64,000 nucleotides of DNA, taken from contig WBMV01007388.1 of the NCBI GenBank assembly GCA_013396655.1, positions 43,421 to 107,420 on the forward strand, read 5' to 3'. Numbering within the stretch: the first letter of the stretch is position 1; each line of letters opens with the position of its first letter. This DNA is from Campylorhamphus procurvoides (lineage: Eukaryota > Chordata > Aves > Passeriformes > Dendrocolaptidae). Shown piece after piece: positions 63,745-64,000 of the stretch. The notes under the pieces are model-generated. The model had not been told where the DNA came from and searched no databases. It was given only the letters and a program-made list of their open reading frames with translations. The position numbers and the translations under genes are program-made.

Positions 63745-64000
63745 ATCAACTTGGACTCACTCCAACAGGTCAATGTCCTTTCTGTGCTGGGGACCCCAGA
63801 GCTGGATGGAACACTGCAGGTGGGGTCTCACCACAGCAGAGCAGAGGGCAGAATCACCTCCCTCACTCTGCTGGCCATGCTGCTTTGGATGCAGCCCAGG
63901 ACACGTTTGTCTTTCTGGGCTGCAAGTGCACATTGCCAGATCATGTTCAGCCTCTCATCTACCCCCAAGTCCTTCTCGGCAGGGCTGCTCTTGACCTGTT
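63745..64000 (-). mobile_element. CR1 LINE fragment running off the window
   Basis: The given strand reads GGACCCCAGAGCTGGATGG, GCAGGTGGGGTCTCACC and CTGGGCTGCAAGTGCACATTG, the reverse complement of the CR1 ORF2 3' region. It is similar to the copy at 37268-37675 and continues past 64000. Confidence 0.88.

Noticed and set aside
1..64000. Bacterial-type systems, CRISPR arrays, tRNA or rRNA genes
   Set aside because: The window is vertebrate genomic DNA; no array of spaced repeats and no tRNA- or rRNA-like sequence was seen.

Overview
The window looks like nuclear DNA of a bird, probably a neognath outside the galliforms. It is AT-rich and intron-rich. It carries several CR1 LINE fragments in both orientations, including the CR1 3' end with its ATTCTATGATTCTAT-type terminus, and a solo endogenous-retrovirus LTR of a type common in neoavian genomes. 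Two protein-coding genes can be read with confidence, arranged tail to tail as NSUN7 (+) and APBB2 (-). The same order and orientation is known in human (4p13-p14). Gene names rest on recognising the proteins from memory; no database search was run.

Positions 1-3942 hold a GC-rich CCCTG-type minisatellite at the window edge, a TATC tetranucleotide microsatellite and unannotated flank. Positions 3990-19448 hold the whole NSUN7 coding region: 11 coding exons with phase-compatible joins, giving a predicted protein of 776 residues. The last NSUN7 intron has been expanded by a decayed CR1 LINE (about 15.89-17.65 kb) and a 465-bp solo LTR (17925-18389). The last exon contains an in-frame minisatellite of 42-bp units, then two 69-bp units, absent from the human protein as I remember it.

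Positions 19449-25826 lie between the two stop codons and must contain both 3' UTRs. Positions 25827-32747 (minus strand) hold the last six coding exons of APBB2: the end of PTB1, the whole of PTB2 and the conserved C-terminus ending VTEMP. One APBB2 intron uses a GC-AG donor. From 32748 to 64000 I could not find further APBB2 coding exons. The stretch is best read as a very long APBB2 intron (or introns) holding CR1 fragments, two related LTR-like repeats, a 17-bp perfect inverted repeat, a CpG-enriched patch with minus-strand splice-donor-like sites, and some open frames of unknown meaning.

The two genes are not a pathway. NSUN7 is a divergent member of the NOL1/NOP2/Sun RNA cytosine-5 methyltransferase family, linked to sperm motility in mouse. 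APBB2 (Fe65L1) is an adaptor that binds the cytoplasmic tail of APP-family proteins. They are linked here only by convergent transcription.
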